Positions 20,115-24,172 of a stretch of DNA of 24,172 nt are shown here, piece by piece. The notes under the pieces were generated by a model. That model had not been told where the DNA came from. It did not search any database and saw only the letters and a program-made list of their open reading frames with translations. The first letter of the stretch is position 1, and each line of letters begins with the position of its first letter. Source of the stretch: a virus. The DNA lies in IMG/VR virus record IMGVR_UViG_3300005096_000133, positions 1 through 24,172 of that record; one strand, written 5' to 3'. A program made the translations under genes and the position numbers.

Positions 20115-21815
20115 ATGGGTATTGTCGAAGGGTTCACAAGAGGTCTTCAGACTGGTGAAAATATCAATAATTCTCGGTTCCAACGAGAACGATTGATTAA
20201 TCAAGACCAGCGTCAAGCCGAGAACGATCGGTTGACTAAGTTGCGGTATGAGAAAGATTCGAATTATCGAGATTGGCAGATTTCCGAACAGAAAAGACTG
20301 TCTGCCAACAAAGCCGATCAGAACATGCTGGCCGGGATTGAATATTCCATTCAAAACGGAGCGGGTTTGTCTCCTGAGCAATCCAAATGGATGATGAATA
20401 CGAAAAATCAGCAGTATTTTCCACCGGACATAAAGAAACTGCTTGATCCTTATGAACGAAAAGCGCAAGCAATGGCGGTTGATACCCTGGCCCGAAGATT
20501 TTCAGGTGAAAATATCCCGGAATCTGAACTTTTGTCAGCTGGAAATATTATTTATGATGGTCAATTGGGAGCTGGAAAGACAATCGCCGGGAGTTATCCT
20601 TCTCAGGATGGACAAGGATTGCATTTCAAACTTAATGTCCAATTGCCAGATGGGACAATCGAACAGCATCCGAAAACAAAATATAGCCTGACGGAAGCTG
20701 ATGGAGATAATGAAGTAAAAACCGTTCCAATTAGCGAACTTGTCAGCGATGTAAAGAAGCGAGCCATGTGGATTCGTGCGCTGGAATCGGCAAGAATCGG
20801 CCTTGGTGACATGAGTCCGCTGAAAGCGCAGAGTGCAGCCGTGGCAGCAAAGGCAAAATCTGCATCAGCAAGAGAACAGGCAACCTTTGTGAATGATTTA
20901 AGCACAAAGAAAATGCAGGAAGAGTATCGGCTTAAACGTGGACTTCTTGATGCTAAGGCTGAAGTAACTCACGGCTCAGTAAAGTTCGACAACCCTCGGT
21001 ATAAAGAAGCAATGAGTCAGCTGAATGACATGTATTTCAGGAAGTTTTCCGATAGCATAAGAAATCTTCCGCCGGAGCAGCAAGATTATATGATGACTTC
21101 TGTCGTCGATGACGTTACCGGTCAGGTGAGTATGCGCAAGGTCTTTGCCAATATGCCGCAAGAGATGGCTGATCAGTATGATAAAGACCGAAGAGCGGTC
21201 GAATTCCAACTTCAGGAATCTGGGGCATGGCCTGCAAGCGCCGTTACCAACGCAACCAGACCGAGAAGCGCCGGGAATGCGCCACTGGCACAGCAGTTCC
21301 TGCAAGACACCACCACTATGTCGGTTGATGACGCCGCTAAAACCATTCTGGATAAAGCATCAAGCATCCCTGACGAGAAAGATAGAAGTGAGTTTCTGAT
21401 GCTGGCAAGAGATGTCAACCCGGACGCTTTTGTTAAGATTAACGAACTTACCAAATCTGGACAGAAAGAAAAATCTCGTGGGTTGTTAAGCCAGAAAAGA
21501 AAACAAACATTTCGTGAGAACAGAGATGTTACGGACAGATATTCCATCACTTCGCAAATTGAAGAGTTGAAAAGGCAATCACAGAATCCGCTATCGAACA
21601 AGAAAGCAATAAACGCGAAAATCAAAGAACTTCAGTTGCGGTTAGATCAAACTCCGCCTACGACAAAAACAGATATTTCTTCCTTCTTTCCGGCGCGAGA
21701 AAGGGCTATGCTGAAAAAGAGAATTGCCAGAACAACCGGCGCGGAAAAGAAGCGATTGAAGCGGTTACTCGCCAAACTTGAGAAGAAGCATTTCTCGAAT
21801 GTAGCCAAAAAATAG
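20115..21815 (+). CDS. Internal virion / ejection protein (566 aa)
   Basis: ATG 20115 is preceded by AGGAGAAATTAAAC. The product begins MGIVEGFTRGLQTGENINNS, then has long charged helices (FQRERLINQDQRQAENDRLT) to about residue 110. A beta-containing central region is around 150-215, with more helices after it. The C-terminal 90 residues are strongly basic coiled coil (KRQSQNPLSNKKAINAKIKE; AMLKKRIARTTGAEKKRLKR). Similar proteins sit before giant proteins in Bcep22-like podoviruses, as I recall that gene order. An ejection role is inferred from context and composition. Confidence 0.7.
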   Translation: MGIVEGFTRGLQTGENINNSRFQRERLINQDQRQAENDRLTKLRYEKDSNYRDWQISEQKRLSANKADQNMLAGIEYSIQNGAGLSPEQSKWMMNTKNQQYFPPDIKKLLDPYERKAQAMAVDTLARRFSGENIPESELLSAGNIIYDGQLGAGKTIAGSYPSQDGQGLHFKLNVQLPDGTIEQHPKTKYSLTEADGDNEVKTVPISELVSDVKKRAMWIRALESARIGLGDMSPLKAQSAAVAAKAKSASAREQATFVNDLSTKKMQEEYRLKRGLLDAKAEVTHGSVKFDNPRYKEAMSQLNDMYFRKFSDSIRNLPPEQQDYMMTSVVDDVTGQVSMRKVFANMPQEMADQYDKDRRAVEFQLQESGAWPASAVTNATRPRSAGNAPLAQQFLQDTTTMSVDDAAKTILDKASSIPDEKDRSEFLMLARDVNPDAFVKINELTKSGQKEKSRGLLSQKRKQTFRENRDVTDRYSITSQIEELKRQSQNPLSNKKAINAKIKELQLRLDQTPPTTKTDISSFFPARERAMLKKRIARTTGAEKKRLKRLLAKLEKKHFSNVAKK

Positions 21816-21823
21816 AGGGATCC

Positions 21824-24172
21824 ATGCCCGATCTTGATAAATACTTTACAACTCCAAAGCAAGAGAGTGCGGTTGGCGGAGAATCGCTTGATAAGTATTT
21901 TCAACCGACAGCATCTCAAGTTGCGCCTGGATTCAATCCTTCTGCTGAAGCTGAGGCGATTCAATATGCCAACAGACCGCAAAGAAGTGGAATTGGCGAG
22001 GTTGGTAAGGGTTTAGAGCGTGGAGTTATTGGAACGCTTCCTCGCATGATCGGACAGGCCGGGAAAGCTTTGACTCCTGAAGGCTCACCAATTTATGAAG
22101 CGGCACAGTCATTGGTTAATATCAATGACGATTATCTTGATAGAAATAAACTTTACCCAGAAGACCACAATGTGGTTACAAATACCTTCGCAGCTGGGGC
22201 AGAGTCTATTCCGCCGAGTCTTGCTGTCGGTGCTTCGTATATGGTCAACCCTGCCCTGGGAATGGCAACAACTGCCGGTCTGTTTGGTGCGGGGAGCTAT
22301 CAGGACACCTACGAGAGCGTGCTTAAAAAGACCGGAGACAAAGACAAGGCGAAGAAGGCGGCACTTGCCTCTGCTGTCTACCAGGCAGGCGGTGAAATGA
22401 TTGCAGGGCATGTTCTGGGGAATTTCCTGAAAGCAGGGTCTACTGTATTCGGTGGCAAAAAGGTTGCATCTGAAGTTCTTTCTAAACTGAAGAATCAAAC
22501 TCCGGTAAAGAATTTCATCAAACAATATGCCGAAGTCCTGGCGACAGAGACGGCCACTGAGGTGGCGCAGGATGTTGCCGATACCGCAACACAAAATTAT
22601 TATACCGGAGAGAATACCAGCCTGTTGAAGACAGCGCTTAATACCGCTGGCCCTGCGGCGGCTATGACTTTAATGCTTGGTCCGCTTGGTGCTATTTCCA
22701 GGGCGAGAGAATCCAGTCAGACAAAGAAAATGGTCAATGCTCTTGAATCTCCGAACACTCCGGCAGAGCAGAGAATTGCAGCGGCATCGGTGATTTATTC
22801 GCACCTCGAAAAGTCCGACAAAACGCAAGCGGATGTCTGGGCAAAGAACATCACAGAGGCGATTAAAAACGAAGTGCCGGTCGATATCGTCAGTGCTGCG
22901 GAGAATAATTACAAGGTTCAAGACAAAGATCTCACTCAGAAAACCCCTGTTGAAAATCTCCCTGCCGTTATCCCTAACGCAGAGAGGGTATATGCTGAAC
23001 CTGTAGAACCTTCAGGCCCGCAGATTGACCTGTCACAGGGTCCGACACAGATCAAGCCTGCCGGATTGCTTCCGTTGAAACCAACGCTCGGCAGAAACAG
23101 GCAGATTGAACAACCTAGGAATATTATTACTGAATCTGGAACGGTTATTCCAGCATCCAAAATAAATGAAATCAGAAATAAGAAACCTGGATTGAGCGAA
23201 CAAAAAGTTAACGCAGCACAAGACAAGCTTGAAGCTACTCAGAATATCATAACTGAAAAGAATGGACTTCCGTTCAAAACCAAGAAACGCGCCAACATCT
23301 TCCTTGTCGGGAAAAAGCTGACGAAAACACACGAAATCGTTAAGAATGGAACGGGTTTTGTGCTTAAGAAGCTTTCCACTCAAGCGATACAGAAAGCAGC
23401 CCTTCCTAAGGCATCTTCGCTGGATGGTACCGGAAGATTATTTGTTGAATCAGCTGGTATTACCCGGGGGAAAGAGCGGTTTAAATTAAATCGTGACGGA
23501 AGATCCCTTTCTGACACATTCAAGAGGATTGTCACTGACCTAAAAGCTGGCGAACCTGGCGGCCGACTTTTTGATTATACCACAAAGGGAGAAGGTGGAA
23601 CTGCGAAGGTAACAGGTTACAAATCTACATATCAGGATTATTTTAGTGGGCTCGGATATTCTGCAAAAGAAATAATCAATTATATCGGTGTCCTGCAAAA
23701 AGGTGGAAGTCTTACAGAAATACAATTGCGCAAGGTTGCAGATGTCGTGACGAGAGAAAGAGAAGCATCTTCAAAGGTAGGAGCTTCTGTCCGATCAAAA
23801 ATCGTCGCTGAAAGGAAGGCTTTCCTGCCTTCTGAGATGACAGAGAATGAAATTACGTCAGTAGATGAAGATGTCTTTGATGTTGTAAAGGATCTGGTCG
23901 AAAAGTATGGGGTGGATAAATATACCGTAATTGATCTTGCTGATAGTGCCGCCTTGAAAACAGAAACAGACGCTGAATACCGCGCTGTATTGTCTAAAAT
24001 GGTTGAGGAGCATATTGATGGACAAAAAAATACTGGAGAAACTAAACAAACTGTCGCCGAAGAAAAGAAAGCAGGCAATCAGCCTGGCCTCAATGAAAAT
24101 AGCGGAATTAGCAAAAAACAAGAAGTGATTCCTGCTACAAAAAAAGGTGAAGATGGAAAACTATTTGTTACA
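21824..24172 (+). CDS. Very large phage polyvalent-type protein, 3' truncated by window
   Basis: ATG 21824 after AGAGGGATCC opens a frame that stays open for 783 codons to the last base, so the true protein is longer. The N-terminus has a repeated LDKYF motif (residues 4-8 and 22-26). Hydrophobic, Ala-rich segments follow (about 118-145 and 180-205), with ATETATEVAQDVADTATQNY nearby. A Pro-rich linker covers about 370-450. Near 540-640 is a compact domain with GRLFVESAGITRGKERFKLN and GYSAKEIINYIGVLQKGG. This is the style of giant injected proteins of podoviruses, which often end in enzymatic domains. None is visible in this portion. Confidence 0.75.
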   Translation, partial: MPDLDKYFTTPKQESAVGGESLDKYFQPTASQVAPGFNPSAEAEAIQYANRPQRSGIGEVGKGLERGVIGTLPRMIGQAGKALTPEGSPIYEAAQSLVNINDDYLDRNKLYPEDHNVVTNTFAAGAESIPPSLAVGASYMVNPALGMATTAGLFGAGSYQDTYESVLKKTGDKDKAKKAALASAVYQAGGEMIAGHVLGNFLKAGSTVFGGKKVASEVLSKLKNQTPVKNFIKQYAEVLATETATEVAQDVADTATQNYYTGENTSLLKTALNTAGPAAAMTLMLGPLGAISRARESSQTKKMVNALESPNTPAEQRIAAASVIYSHLEKSDKTQADVWAKNITEAIKNEVPVDIVSAAENNYKVQDKDLTQKTPVENLPAVIPNAERVYAEPVEPSGPQIDLSQGPTQIKPAGLLPLKPTLGRNRQIEQPRNIITESGTVIPASKINEIRNKKPGLSEQKVNAAQDKLEATQNIITEKNGLPFKTKKRANIFLVGKKLTKTHEIVKNGTGFVLKKLSTQAIQKAALPKASSLDGTGRLFVESAGITRGKERFKLNRDGRSLSDTFKRIVTDLKAGEPGGRLFDYTTKGEGGTAKVTGYKSTYQDYFSGLGYSAKEIINYIGVLQKGGSLTEIQLRKVADVVTREREASSKVGASVRSKIVAERKAFLPSEMTENEITSVDEDVFDVVKDLVEKYGVDKYTVIDLADSAALKTETDAEYRAVLSKMVEEHIDGQKNTGETKQTVAEEKKAGNQPGLNENSGISKKQEVIPATKKGEDGKLFVT

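Noticed and set aside
1-24172. Integron integrase, phage integrase, RNA polymerase, DNA polymerase or tape-measure gene
   Set aside because: I looked for tyrosine recombinase, polymerase and long-tail signatures in the larger frames and saw none; these may lie outside the window.

Overview
The window looks like part of a tailed-phage (or prophage) genome whose left end is an integron-type gene-cassette array. No host gene is recognisable, so the host is not identified. Strong AGGAG-type ribosome binding sites, GTG/TTG starts, sigma70-like promoters and intrinsic terminators suggest a bacterial, probably Gram-negative, host. The virion genes fit a short-tailed (podovirus-like) phage: there is a large portal, scaffold, capsid, nozzle-like and fibre-like tail proteins and several ejection-type proteins, but no sheath, tube or tape-measure gene.

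Region 1 (1-4152), cassette array. Nine complete attC-like sites, one right half-site (1-23) and one left half-site (4125-4152) separate small genes. Each complete site starts near a CTAACG-type core, carries an imperfect inverted repeat, and ends in a GTTRRRY-type core. Most cassettes hold one small + strand gene with its own ribosome binding site just after the site, and the stop codon often lies inside the next core. Contents include a C5-methyltransferase-like protein, conserved small phage-type proteins, one reverse-strand gene, and a 276-bp cassette that carries only two tRNA genes (Thr-UGU and Trp-CCA). Two long sites contain coding sequence in the loop. No integron integrase is visible, so the array is CALIN-like, within a phage context.

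Region 2 (4205-5600), control region. One + strand hypothetical gene is followed by a four-gene minus-strand operon ending in a small HTH-like protein. Two strong divergent promoters lie at 5406-5513. The rightward one is followed after about 55 bases by an intrinsic terminator, a layout that resembles lambda late-promoter attenuation.

Region 3 (5605-6830), lysis and accessory. It holds a Cys-rich protein, a single-span membrane protein (putative holin), an M15-type endolysin, a second tRNA-Thr(UGU) and two Cys-rich miniproteins.

Region 4 (6823-24172), packaging and virion. The order is TerS, TerL, portal, small conserved protein, scaffold, major capsid protein, terminator, small head-type proteins, adaptor, nozzle, fibre, small tail proteins, GNAT-like protein, four internal/ejection-type proteins, and a very large protein cut off by the window end. 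Most genes here are joined by 1-4 base stop/start overlaps, so they are probably read as one late operon with a step-down after the capsid gene.
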